Shown one piece after another: positions 26,017 to 32,181 of a stretch of DNA of 32,181 nt (its first letter is position 1; the number at the start of each line of letters is the position of its first letter). The translations under genes were made by a program, and so were the position numbers. The notes below the pieces were generated by a model. It searched no databases, had not been told where the DNA came from, and worked only from the letters and a program-made list of their open reading frames with translations. The DNA lies in assembly GCA_023410885.1 (NCBI GenBank), contig JAEYPI010000149.1:1-32181 (forward strand), read 5' to 3'. The stretch is from Bacillota bacterium. GTDB taxonomy: Bacteria > Bacillota > Clostridia > DSM-8532.

Positions 26017-26778
26017 ATGAAATTATTACAGATAAAAAACTTAAAAAAGAATTTTAATGATCTTGAGGTCATAAAAGATATTTCTCTGGAGGTTGAACAG
26101 GGGCAAGTTGTCGCTATTATTGGTCCCTCGGGTTCAGGGAAATCCACCTTGCTCAGATGTGCCACCTTGTTGGAAACCATTGATTCTGGTGAGCTCATCT
26201 ATAACGGAGAACACGCTGTTACAACAGATGTAGATGGGAATGCGCTTTATGCGCCGAGCAAGGAGCTAAAAAAAATACACAGCTACTTTGGGCTGGTCTT
26301 TCAGAACTTTAATCTCTTTCCCCACTATTCGGCAATAAAGAATATCACAGACCCTTTAATTGCAGTGCAAAAGAAGACAAAAGCCGAGGCCATGGCCATA
26401 GGCCGGGATTTATTAAAGAAAATGGGGCTGGCCGATAAGGAGGACGCTTATCCCTGCCAGTTATCGGGTGGTCAGCAGCAGCGTGTGTCCATTGCGCGGG
26501 CACTGGCGCTGAATCCCAAGGTGCTTTTCTTTGATGAGCCGACCTCCGCTCTTGATCCCGAGCTAACCGGGGAAATTCTCAAAGTAATCAAGGACTTAGC
26601 TGCCGAGCATATGACCATGGTGATTGTGACCCATGAGATGAGCTTTGCACGTGATGTAGCCAACCATATCATCTTTATGGATGGCGGCGTGATTGTCGAG
26701 GAGGGCACCCCCGAGGAAGTGATCAATAACCCTCAAAATGAACGAACAAAAGCATTTTTGAATCGATTTGAAAGATAG
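26017..26778 (+). CDS. Polar amino acid ABC transporter ATP-binding protein (GlnQ/HisP-like)
   Basis: A 253-residue ATPase that powers the importer encoded by the two genes before it. Walker A is GPSGSGKST (36-44), the Q-loop lies in VFQNFNLFPH, the signature is LSGGQQQR, Walker B is VLFFDEPTSALDPE, and the H-loop is IVTHEM. I chose ATG 26017, which GGAGAGG precedes; a longer frame from 25939 overlaps the permease gene and has no such site. There is a bidirectional terminator directly after the stop. Confidence 0.96.
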   Translation: MKLLQIKNLKKNFNDLEVIKDISLEVEQGQVVAIIGPSGSGKSTLLRCATLLETIDSGELIYNGEHAVTTDVDGNALYAPSKELKKIHSYFGLVFQNFNLFPHYSAIKNITDPLIAVQKKTKAEAMAIGRDLLKKMGLADKEDAYPCQLSGGQQQRVSIARALALNPKVLFFDEPTSALDPELTGEILKVIKDLAAEHMTMVIVTHEMSFARDVANHIIFMDGGVIVEEGTPEEVINNPQNERTKAFLNRFER

Positions 26779-26779
26779 A

Positions 26780-26811
26780 AGGGAAGGGCTTATTCAAAGT
26801 CCTTCCCTATT
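26780..26811. terminator. Bidirectional terminator shared by two convergent ABC operons
   Basis: AGGGAAGG (26780-26787) pairs with CCTTCCCT (26801-26808) around a 13-nt loop, with ATTTT after it on the plus strand. The right arm and loop lie inside the last codons of the minus-strand permease gene, so the gene's 3' end is part of the terminator. Confidence 0.7.
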
Positions 26812-27554
26812 TTAATCCATTTACAGAGACTGTTTTCGACCCCGTCAATGAGCTTGAAAAGGGCAAGTCCCAGTAGACCAAGGGCTAATATCCCGCTGAA
26901 CATTTCCACATAATTGACCATCAGCCAGCAATTCATAATAAAATAGCCAATACCATAGGTGGTAGCAAAATTTTCAGCAAAAAAGAGGACCGAGATACTC
27001 ACACCCACACAGATTCTAAGGGCGGTAATAAGCTTAGGCAGCACAGCCGGTAAAATCAAATGCCTGAAGAGCTGTATGCGATTAAGACCCAACGAATAGA
27101 CCGAATAGAACAGCTCCTTGGGTATTTCCTTGACGCCATCCCGCGCGGCCAAAATGATCTGGAAGATAATGATGAAAATGATTAAGAGAATTTTGGGGCT
27201 GTTGCCAAGACCGAACAAAATCATGAGTATGGGAAGGAAAGCGATTTTAGGAAGGGGATAGAGAATATAGACAATGGGGGTTACCCAGGCATCAGCTCGG
27301 TTACTCATGCCAATCCATAAACCAACAAGGCTTCCCAGTACCAAGGAGATGAGAACGGCAGCACTGATTCTCCCTAAACTCGTTAAGAGGTGTAGACCCA
27401 GTGTGGGAAAAATCTCAATGAATTTCAAGAAGGTCTTATAAGGGGAGGGAATGGCTGCCGAGCTCACTGTCCAATGAAGCAGGTACCAGAATAACAGTAC
27501 CATAAGGCTGGCGTATAAGGTTTTTTGGGAATCGGACCGTTTAATTAGCTTCAT
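26790..27554 (-). CDS. ABC transporter permease, SsuC/TauC-like
   Basis: A 254-residue integral membrane protein with about six hydrophobic segments of the nitrate/sulfonate/taurine/pyrimidine-precursor permease family. The EAA-like loop is SVYSLGLNRIQLFRHLILPAVLPKL, and the following GVSISVLFFAENFATTYGIGYF segment is typical. It overlaps the upstream ATPase gene by 14 bp, showing translational coupling. It is the last gene of a binding protein-ATPase-permease operon. The substrate is open; the family also includes importers of thiamine precursors, riboflavin and aromatic acids. Confidence 0.92.
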   Translation of the reverse strand: MKLIKRSDSQKTLYASLMVLLFWYLLHWTVSSAAIPSPYKTFLKFIEIFPTLGLHLLTSLGRISAAVLISLVLGSLVGLWIGMSNRADAWVTPIVYILYPLPKIAFLPILMILFGLGNSPKILLIIFIIIFQIILAARDGVKEIPKELFYSVYSLGLNRIQLFRHLILPAVLPKLITALRICVGVSISVLFFAENFATTYGIGYFIMNCWLMVNYVEMFSGILALGLLGLALFKLIDGVENSLCKWIKIGKDFE

Positions 27555-28269
27555 TCAGACACTTCCTTACCTGCATAACCATTAGATAAAAGGCCGGACT
27601 GTTGCGATCATCCTCAGTGCCAAAGTAAGGATTTTGGAGGATATGCTTGATTTTCCCCTTGTCCATGACAACGATTTTTTGTCCCAAAAAAACGGCTTCT
27701 TCTATATTGTGGGTAACCAATACCAGCGTTAGGGGGTGCGCCTTGTAAATTTTCAAAAGGAGATTTTGGATGTGCTCCTTTGTCATGGCATCCAGGGCTG
27801 AGGAGGCTTCGTCCATCAGGAGAAGGTCCGGCTCCAGCACAATGGCTCTACCAATGGCCACCCTCTGCTTTTGCCCGCCGCTGAGCTCCCCCGGGAATTT
27901 CTTTTCACATTCTTTAATACCTAAGCTTTGTAATGTAGAAGAGACCCTAGCTTTTATTTCATCTAGGCTAAACCCCCTCGCTTTCAACGGAAAGGCGATA
28001 TTGTCCCAAACCGTTTTCCATGGCAGAAGGCCGTAATCCTGAAGAATGAGACTTGTCTTCTTTCGCACAGCCTTTAGGGGCTCCCCGGCAATATCTATAG
28101 TGCCGGATAAGGGCCTGAGGAGGCCTGCCAAGGCGTATAAAAGGGTTGTTTTACCACAGCCTGATTCACCGATGATAGCACAGGTTGTATTTTCCTCAAT
28201 ATTTAGCGAAAAATGGTCCAGAGCACGTTCCTGACCGTAGCAAACCCTTAAGTTATTTACTTCTATCAA
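27541..28269 (-). CDS. ABC transporter ATP-binding protein, SsuB/TauB-like
   Basis: A 242-residue ATPase. Walker A is GESGCGKTT (34-42), Q-loop ILQDYGLLPW, signature LSGGQKQR, Walker B LLLMDEASSALD, and H-loop LVTHNIEEA. The usual DEP of this family is DEA here, a tolerated variation. The start is TTG 28269, which overlaps the stop codon of the binding-protein gene (TTGA), with GAGGGG about 11 nt upstream. It is translationally coupled at both ends. Confidence 0.92.
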   Translation of the reverse strand: MIEVNNLRVCYGQERALDHFSLNIEENTTCAIIGESGCGKTTLLYALAGLLRPLSGTIDIAGEPLKAVRKKTSLILQDYGLLPWKTVWDNIAFPLKARGFSLDEIKARVSSTLQSLGIKECEKKFPGELSGGQKQRVAIGRAIVLEPDLLLMDEASSALDAMTKEHIQNLLLKIYKAHPLTLVLVTHNIEEAVFLGQKIVVMDKGKIKHILQNPYFGTEDDRNSPAFYLMVMQVRKCLNEAN

Positions 28270-29180
28270 TCTACAAATTTCCCCTCAACTAAATCCTTAT
28301 AGCCTAAGCTGATGGTTTTCTTCAATACCGTTTCATTCCATGCCATAATGCCCTTCAGATATTCTTCACTGGGTACTCTGGCCTTGTTGTATTGGGGCAT
28401 TATGATTTTATCTTTAATTTCAGGGTTTAGCTTTAAGGTTTCAATAAGAAGATCCCGGGCCTCGCTATCATCCTTGTTGATCTCTTCTACTGCCTTATTA
28501 TAGGCTTGATGGAAGAGCTTGAGGGCCTTTTCCTTACCCTTTATTGCGTCTCCTGTAAAGACCATGACATCGGGAGAAAACGCATCGGTGTTTTCTATTA
28601 TTTTCTTTGTAAGGCCGTTGAGTTCCCCTTGAGAAGCCATGGGCTCAGGGATAACGGCCATATCCAGATTGCCCTTGCTAATCATCTCCAGTCGGGCAGG
28701 GATTTCATTGATATAGATTTTTTCAATATTGTATTGATCGCCTAAGCTTCGATCTGATAAATAGTTTGTAACGCTTACTTCCATCATTCCGGCTGTAATG
28801 TCCTTCTTCTCCTCAAAATCCTTTTTAACAAGGAAGGGGAAGACGCCGTCGGTGCTGGTGGTCACCTTGATATCGAAACCATTTTCAACATTGTTAATCA
28901 GCGCGATAACATCGGTCATTGCGCCATCGAGCTCACCGCTTTGGAGTGCGCTCTGTCTGTTCATGGCACTGGTATAGATTTGAAGCTCCACCTTAAGCCC
29001 CAGCTCCTCAAAATAGCCTTTTTTATCAGCAATGAACAGGGGGGCGGAGTCCACCGCAGGCATAACGCCCACTTTTAAAACTAAGTTGGCGGCATCCTGG
29101 TTGTTTTTTGCTCCACAACCCACTGATAAAAGCATCAGGGCGGATAATAGAAGGGCAAGCAGTCTTTTCTTGGTTTTCAT
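28266..29180 (-). CDS. ABC transporter substrate-binding lipoprotein, SsuA/NMT1-like
   Basis: A 304-residue lipoprotein with signal peptide and lipobox LSVGC (Cys near 22). The mature part has the family-typical opening LKVGVMPAVDSAPLFIADKKGYFEELGL and an SALQSGELDGAMTDVIA segment, typical of SsuA/TauA/ThiY-type proteins. It binds the ligand for the permease-ATPase pair downstream. Ligands in this family include alkanesulfonates, taurine, nitrate, bicarbonate and thiamine-pyrimidine precursors; nothing nearby identifies it, and I see no riboswitch in front. ATG 29180 follows AAAGGAG. The operon's upstream region contains the 45-bp tandem repeats, and I could not assign a promoter. Confidence 0.9.
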   Translation of the reverse strand: MKTKKRLLALLLSALMLLSVGCGAKNNQDAANLVLKVGVMPAVDSAPLFIADKKGYFEELGLKVELQIYTSAMNRQSALQSGELDGAMTDVIALINNVENGFDIKVTTSTDGVFPFLVKKDFEEKKDITAGMMEVSVTNYLSDRSLGDQYNIEKIYINEIPARLEMISKGNLDMAVIPEPMASQGELNGLTKKIIENTDAFSPDVMVFTGDAIKGKEKALKLFHQAYNKAVEEINKDDSEARDLLIETLKLNPEIKDKIIMPQYNKARVPSEEYLKGIMAWNETVLKKTISLGYKDLVEGKFVD

Positions 29181-29228
29181 GATAAATACTCCTTTACGTC
29201 ACTTGTGAACAGGTCTATTTTTAGAGCT

Positions 29229-29407
29229 GGGTCGACCTTATGATGAGTTCGTAAGAACGCACCTCTAATTACGGGTCGAGGCTTGTGGTGCGTTCGTGAG
29301 AATGCACCTCTAATTACGGGTCGAGGCTTGTGGTACGTTCGTAAGAACGCACCTCTAATTACGGGTCGAGGCTTGTGGTGCGTACGTAAGAACGCACCTC
29401 TAATTTT
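29229..29407. repeat. Four tandem 45-bp repeats with internal hairpins
   Basis: Units begin at 29229 (44 bp, diverged), 29273, 29318 and 29363 (45 bp each), each starting with GGGTCGA and ending in GCACCTCTAATT. Each unit contains a potential hairpin of the type GTGCGTTC-GTAA-GAACGCAC, with at most one mismatch per stem in the last three units. The array lies 50 bp upstream of the SsuA-like gene on the minus strand. The stretch 29408-29580 that follows shows no gene or clear signal. Confidence 0.9.
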
Positions 29408-29580
29408 ATGTCTGGGGCAGCAATAAATCAATCATTACATTATGAAATTTGGGTTTTATCAGATTGCAGATTTTCCTCATAGAGCTGATTTTATCAAGAA
29501 TTCAATAGAAGGGAATGGGAAGGTGAAAAGTGTGGAAATAAAAGGCTTCTAAGGCTAGTGAAATAATTTTTGGAAACCTA

Positions 29581-29609
29581 TTGACAAATAATCATAGAGG
29601 GTGTAAACT
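29581..29609 (+). promoter_or_regulatory. Promoter of the T-box/liv operon
   Basis: TTGACA (29581-29586), a 17-bp spacer and TAAACT (29604-29609) predict transcription from about 29616, just before the T-box leader. Confidence 0.75.
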
Positions 29610-29628
29610 GACAGACAACAATACTGAA

Positions 29629-29918
29629 AATTGCGTTGATTGGGAAAATAGCATAAGGTGAAAATTACAGAAAACTTATCATTTGCTGAGAGGTAAGGTT
29701 CAAGCCTATGTGAAAAATCCCCCAGGAGCAGTCCGCTGAACTACGTAAGTTAAAGTAAGTGAGACCGGGTGACAACCGTTACATTGTTGATCATTTCATA
29801 AGTATGTGCTTTTGAGATGATTTTGAGGGGTTGTCCTTTAGGACAGCAATAAGAGTGGTACCGCAGAACGATGAAGTTTTGTCTCTTTAATGAAGATTCA
29901 AGAGGCAGGGCTTTTTTT
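29629..29918 (+). promoter_or_regulatory. T-box riboswitch leader, probably isoleucine-specific
   Basis: The conserved T-box AGAGTGGTACCGCAG (29853-29866 region) precedes a terminator at 29876-29918. Upstream elements also fit: TTGGGAAAATAGCA (k-turn/loop E region, about 29640-29653), ACAGAAAACTT (AG-bulge region), a terminal-loop-like GCTGAGAGGTAAGG, and GGAGC at 29725-29729 after the specifier region. The most plausible specifier codon is ATC (29717-29719, isoleucine) in GAAAAATCCCCC, which agrees with the branched-chain amino acid binding protein downstream. The codon call depends on a fold I could not compute. Uncharged tRNA binding would prevent termination and turn on transport. Confidence 0.85.
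29876..29918 (+). terminator. T-box conditional terminator
   Basis: A 12-bp stem with GU pairs (29876-29887 with 29900-29911) is followed by seven T residues (29912-29918). In the read-through state the 5' region pairs with the T-box sequence instead. Confidence 0.85.
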
Positions 29919-30019
29919 GTATCCAAAATTTCTCAGGCGGGATTCAAAAATGGTGAGTGGTATTTCCGGTAGAGCCGGAAATCTACATAAAAACAATAAT
30001 GAGATGAGGAGAGAGTAAT

Positions 30020-31180
30020 ATGAAGAAAAAGATTAGCACCCTACTTATGGTTGTATTGGTTGTGTCCCTTTTGGCCGGTTGTGGAGGGCCAGCGTCCAAA
30101 GCAAATGAAAACGAAATTCTCATTGGTATTAACTATGAGCTTTCCAAGGATGTGGCGACTTATGGACAGGCATCAGTAGAGGGTATTGAGCTTGCTATTG
30201 AAGAAATTAATGCTGCCGGTGGTGTAAACGGTAAAAAATTAGTGGCAGTCAAGTACGACAATGAATCAGATAAAGCTCAAGCTACCACGCTTACAACCAA
30301 GCTTATGACACAGGACAAAGTCTTAGCTGTCCTAGGTCCTGCAACCTCAGGTGCGTTTAAAGCAACTATTCCTGTTGCATTAAAGAATAAGGTTCCCGTT
30401 GTTTCCGGTTCAGCTACTTCTGATGACGTTACAGTGGATGCCTCCGGCGTTAAGGAATATGCATTCCGTATTTGCTTCAATGATTCCTATCAGGGAACTG
30501 CGATGGCAAACTTTGCCTACAACAACCTTTCCAAGAGAAAGGCTGTCATTATCATGGACAGCTCCAGTGACTATGGCAAGGGTCTTGCCGCAAACTTTGA
30601 TAAGACTTTTAAAGCAGCCGGCGGTGAAATCGTAACCCAGGAAGCTTATGTAGCTAAAGATACAGACTTTAATGCAATTTTGACTAAGATTAAGGGTATG
30701 GACTTTGATGTAATCTTCATTCCCGGTTACTATAGCGAAGCAGGTCTGATCATTAAGCAAGCACGTGCTCAAGGCATCAATGTTCCTGTACTGGGTGCAG
30801 ACGGGTTTGATTCTCCCGTTCTTTTAGAGCTTGCTGGCAAAGAAGCATTGAATGATGTCTACTTCTCCAATCACTATTCTTCCTTGGATCAGGATCCTTC
30901 AGTTCAGAACTTTATAAAGAATTTTAAGGCTAAGTACAATAAAGAACCCGATGCCTTCAATGCTCTTGGTTATGACCTGGCGAAGTTTGTGGCAGATGGT
31001 ATTGCCCGTTCAGAAAAGCTTGACGGAGAAGCGGTTAAGAATGCTCTTGCAGCAACCGAGAATTTCTCCGGTGTAACCGGTTCCTTTAGTGTTGATGAAA
31101 ACCACAATCCTGTTAAAGCCCTTGTCGTTATCGGTTTGAAAGACGGTGCACAGGATACAATCGTCAGAGCCGGTCAATAA
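30020..31180 (+). CDS. livJ: Branched-chain amino acid ABC transporter substrate-binding lipoprotein (LivJ-like)
   Basis: A 386-residue lipoprotein with signal peptide and lipobox LLAGC (Cys near 21), then a Peripla_BP_6 (LivJ type I) domain. Typical features are ILIGINYELS at the start of the fold, GQASVEGIELAIEEINAAGGVNGKKL, LGPATSGA, and the ligand-site YGKG/FNA-type segments further on. It captures leucine, isoleucine or valine outside the cell. ATG 30020 follows GAGGAGAGAG. The gene is expressed from the promoter at 29581 through the T-box leader, so it should be induced when the cognate tRNA is uncharged. The LivH-type permease follows after about 200 bp. Confidence 0.93.
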   Translation: MKKKISTLLMVVLVVSLLAGCGGPASKANENEILIGINYELSKDVATYGQASVEGIELAIEEINAAGGVNGKKLVAVKYDNESDKAQATTLTTKLMTQDKVLAVLGPATSGAFKATIPVALKNKVPVVSGSATSDDVTVDASGVKEYAFRICFNDSYQGTAMANFAYNNLSKRKAVIIMDSSSDYGKGLAANFDKTFKAAGGEIVTQEAYVAKDTDFNAILTKIKGMDFDVIFIPGYYSEAGLIIKQARAQGINVPVLGADGFDSPVLLELAGKEALNDVYFSNHYSSLDQDPSVQNFIKNFKAKYNKEPDAFNALGYDLAKFVADGIARSEKLDGEAVKNALAATENFSGVTGSFSVDENHNPVKALVVIGLKDGAQDTIVRAGQ

Positions 31181-31208
31181 ATAATACCAAAAAAAGAAGT
31201 TTATATAT

Positions 31209-31236
31209 AAGTGAGGGCAGGTGTCTGTCCTCACTT
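31209..31236 (+). terminator. Hairpin between livJ and livH, possible attenuator
   Basis: A 12-bp stem (AAGTGAGGGCAG, 31209-31220, with 31225-31236; one GU pair) and a GTGT tetraloop. Only a weak T-rich stretch follows (GTATGTGTTTATT), so termination may be partial; it may also protect the livJ mRNA 3' end. Confidence 0.55.
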
Positions 31237-31271
31237 GTATGTGTTTATTGATTGTTAATTTTATACTTCGG

Positions 31272-31300
31272 TTGTACTGATGTGCTATTTTTCGTATAAT
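31272..31300 (+). promoter_or_regulatory. Candidate internal promoter for livH
   Basis: TTGTAC (31272-31277), 17 bp, TATAAT (31295-31300), with a perfect -10. It lies about 77 bp upstream of the livH start and after the hairpin, so it would express the permease independently of the T-box. Confidence 0.6.
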
Positions 31301-31376
31301 TAATTCAATCTAGAACATAATCGTGGATCAGGCTTTTTATTAAAAATCATTGGCAATAGAAAGAAGGGGCATACAC

Positions 31377-32181
31377 GTGGAACAACTCTTACAACAAGTT
31401 ATTAACGGCATATCACTTGGCAGCATTTATGCCTTGATTGCCCTAGGGTATACCATGGTTTATGGTATCATCAAGCTGATAAATTTCGCTCATAGTGATG
31501 TCTATATGATCGGAGCCTATATCGGCTATTTTTGCATGACATCACTCCGCATAGGTTTTCTGCCATCCCTTATTGTTGCCATGGTGGTCTGTACCTTACT
31601 CGGTGTGGCTATTGAGAAAGTTGCATATAAACCTTTAAGGAATGCCACTAGAATTGCAGTGCTCATCACTGCAATCGGGGTCTCAATGTTTAAACAATAT
31701 GTGACCATGTTCATTGTAGGACCCAATGTACGGTCTTATCCGCCCATGACAGGTCTCTTGGCAAACTCCTTCAAGCTTGGCAATATTGTAATTACCATGC
31801 AACAGGTGCTTATTGTAGGCGTTACCGTCATTCTCATGGTACTGCTTCAGCTCTTTGTTAAAAAGTCCAGAATAGGCAAAGCCATGCGTGCTGTTTCTCT
31901 GGACAATGATGCGGCTGAGCTCATGGGCATCAATGTTAATACGACCATTTCATTTACTTTTGCATTGGGCTCAGCCCTAGCAGGCGCGGCCGGTGTTTTA
32001 GTCGGTGTTTACTATAATTCCATAAATCCGCTTATGGGGACATTGCCCGGCTTGAAAGCTTTTGTAGCGGCTGTTTTTGGTGGTATCGGTATTATTCCGG
32101 GTGCTATGATCGGAGGATATTTTATTGGTATCGTAGAGGTTTTCGTTTCAGGCTATGGTAATTCCATGTACAGGGATGGGG
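31377..32181 (+). CDS. livH: Branched-chain amino acid ABC transporter permease LivH, cut by right edge
   Basis: The frame from GTG 31377 stays open to the window end, giving 268 codons of an expected 290-305, so only the last part is missing. AGAAGGGG precedes the start. The translation begins VEQLLQQVINGISLGSIYALIALGYTMVYGIIKLINFAHSD, the standard LivH opening, and includes AMRAVSLDNDAAELMGIN, the loop that contacts the ATPase, and a C-terminal GIGIIPGAMIGGYFIGIVE. It is a multi-helix membrane subunit that with LivM forms the channel; livM, livG and livF are expected just beyond the window. Confidence 0.95.
   Translation, partial: MEQLLQQVINGISLGSIYALIALGYTMVYGIIKLINFAHSDVYMIGAYIGYFCMTSLRIGFLPSLIVAMVVCTLLGVAIEKVAYKPLRNATRIAVLITAIGVSMFKQYVTMFIVGPNVRSYPPMTGLLANSFKLGNIVITMQQVLIVGVTVILMVLLQLFVKKSRIGKAMRAVSLDNDAAELMGINVNTTISFTFALGSALAGAAGVLVGVYYNSINPLMGTLPGLKAFVAAVFGGIGIIPGAMIGGYFIGIVEVFVSGYGNSMYRDG

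Noticed and set aside
29229..29407. Possible CRISPR array
   Set aside because: Whole 45-bp units repeat back to back without unique spacers, and no cas genes are present.
29177..29431. Minus-strand 84-codon ORF with a repeated 15-residue unit
   Set aside because: It begins with TTG without a ribosome binding site and is a passive translation of the 45-bp repeats; the composition is Arg/His/Pro-rich and unlike a folded protein.

Overview
The window looks like chromosome from an anaerobic, low-to-mid GC Gram-positive bacterium of the Clostridia. Evidence: a bifunctional AdhE behind Rex-type redox operators, a T-box leader, sigma-A type promoters (TTGACA/TATAAT with 17-bp spacers), purine-rich ribosome binding sites, many TTG starts, lipoprotein solute-binding proteins and no outer-membrane genes. 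I cannot name the genus. No phage, insertion sequence, CRISPR array, rRNA or tRNA was found.

Layout. 1-508: the 3' end of an unrecognised gene. 509-847: a palindromic dispersed repeat, then four Rex-like sites. 848-4219: adhE and a small APH-type kinase, probably one operon. 4419-8153 (minus): a GPH sugar symporter and a GH36 alpha-galactosidase, for uptake and cleavage of melibiose/raffinose-type sugars. 8380-11292 (minus): a secreted GHL10-amidase fusion acting on the cell wall. 11502-15848 (minus): a full-length Lhr-type helicase. 15964-18460: kduI, kduD and a GntR/FadR regulator, with two copies of a TTGTATACAA palindrome on the promoter, a self-contained uronate (pectin/glycosaminoglycan) module. 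18642-21505: an MBOAT acyltransferase and a DHHW protein, a pair typical of surface-polymer O-acetylation. 21827-23019: an 8-codon leader ORF and a DEAD-box RNA helicase. 23232-24281: a sugar-1-phosphate nucleotidyltransferase-like gene with an altered signature. 24449-26778: a polar amino acid ABC importer (binding protein, attenuator, permease, ATPase). 26790-29180 (minus): an SsuABC/TauABC-like importer, convergent on a shared terminator. 29229-29407: four 45-bp tandem repeats. 29581-32181: promoter, T-box leader, livJ-like binding protein, hairpin, second promoter and a livH-like permease cut by the right edge.

The functional theme is uptake and fermentation of plant or host carbohydrate (alpha-galactosides, unsaturated uronates) and amino acids, with ethanol formation controlled by NADH/NAD+ sensing. 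I see no clearly new multi-gene system. The most interesting signals are regulatory: the four-site Rex array, the doubled GntR operator, the leader peptide before the helicase, the T-box on the branched-chain amino acid transporter with a second promoter downstream, and the tandem hairpin repeats.
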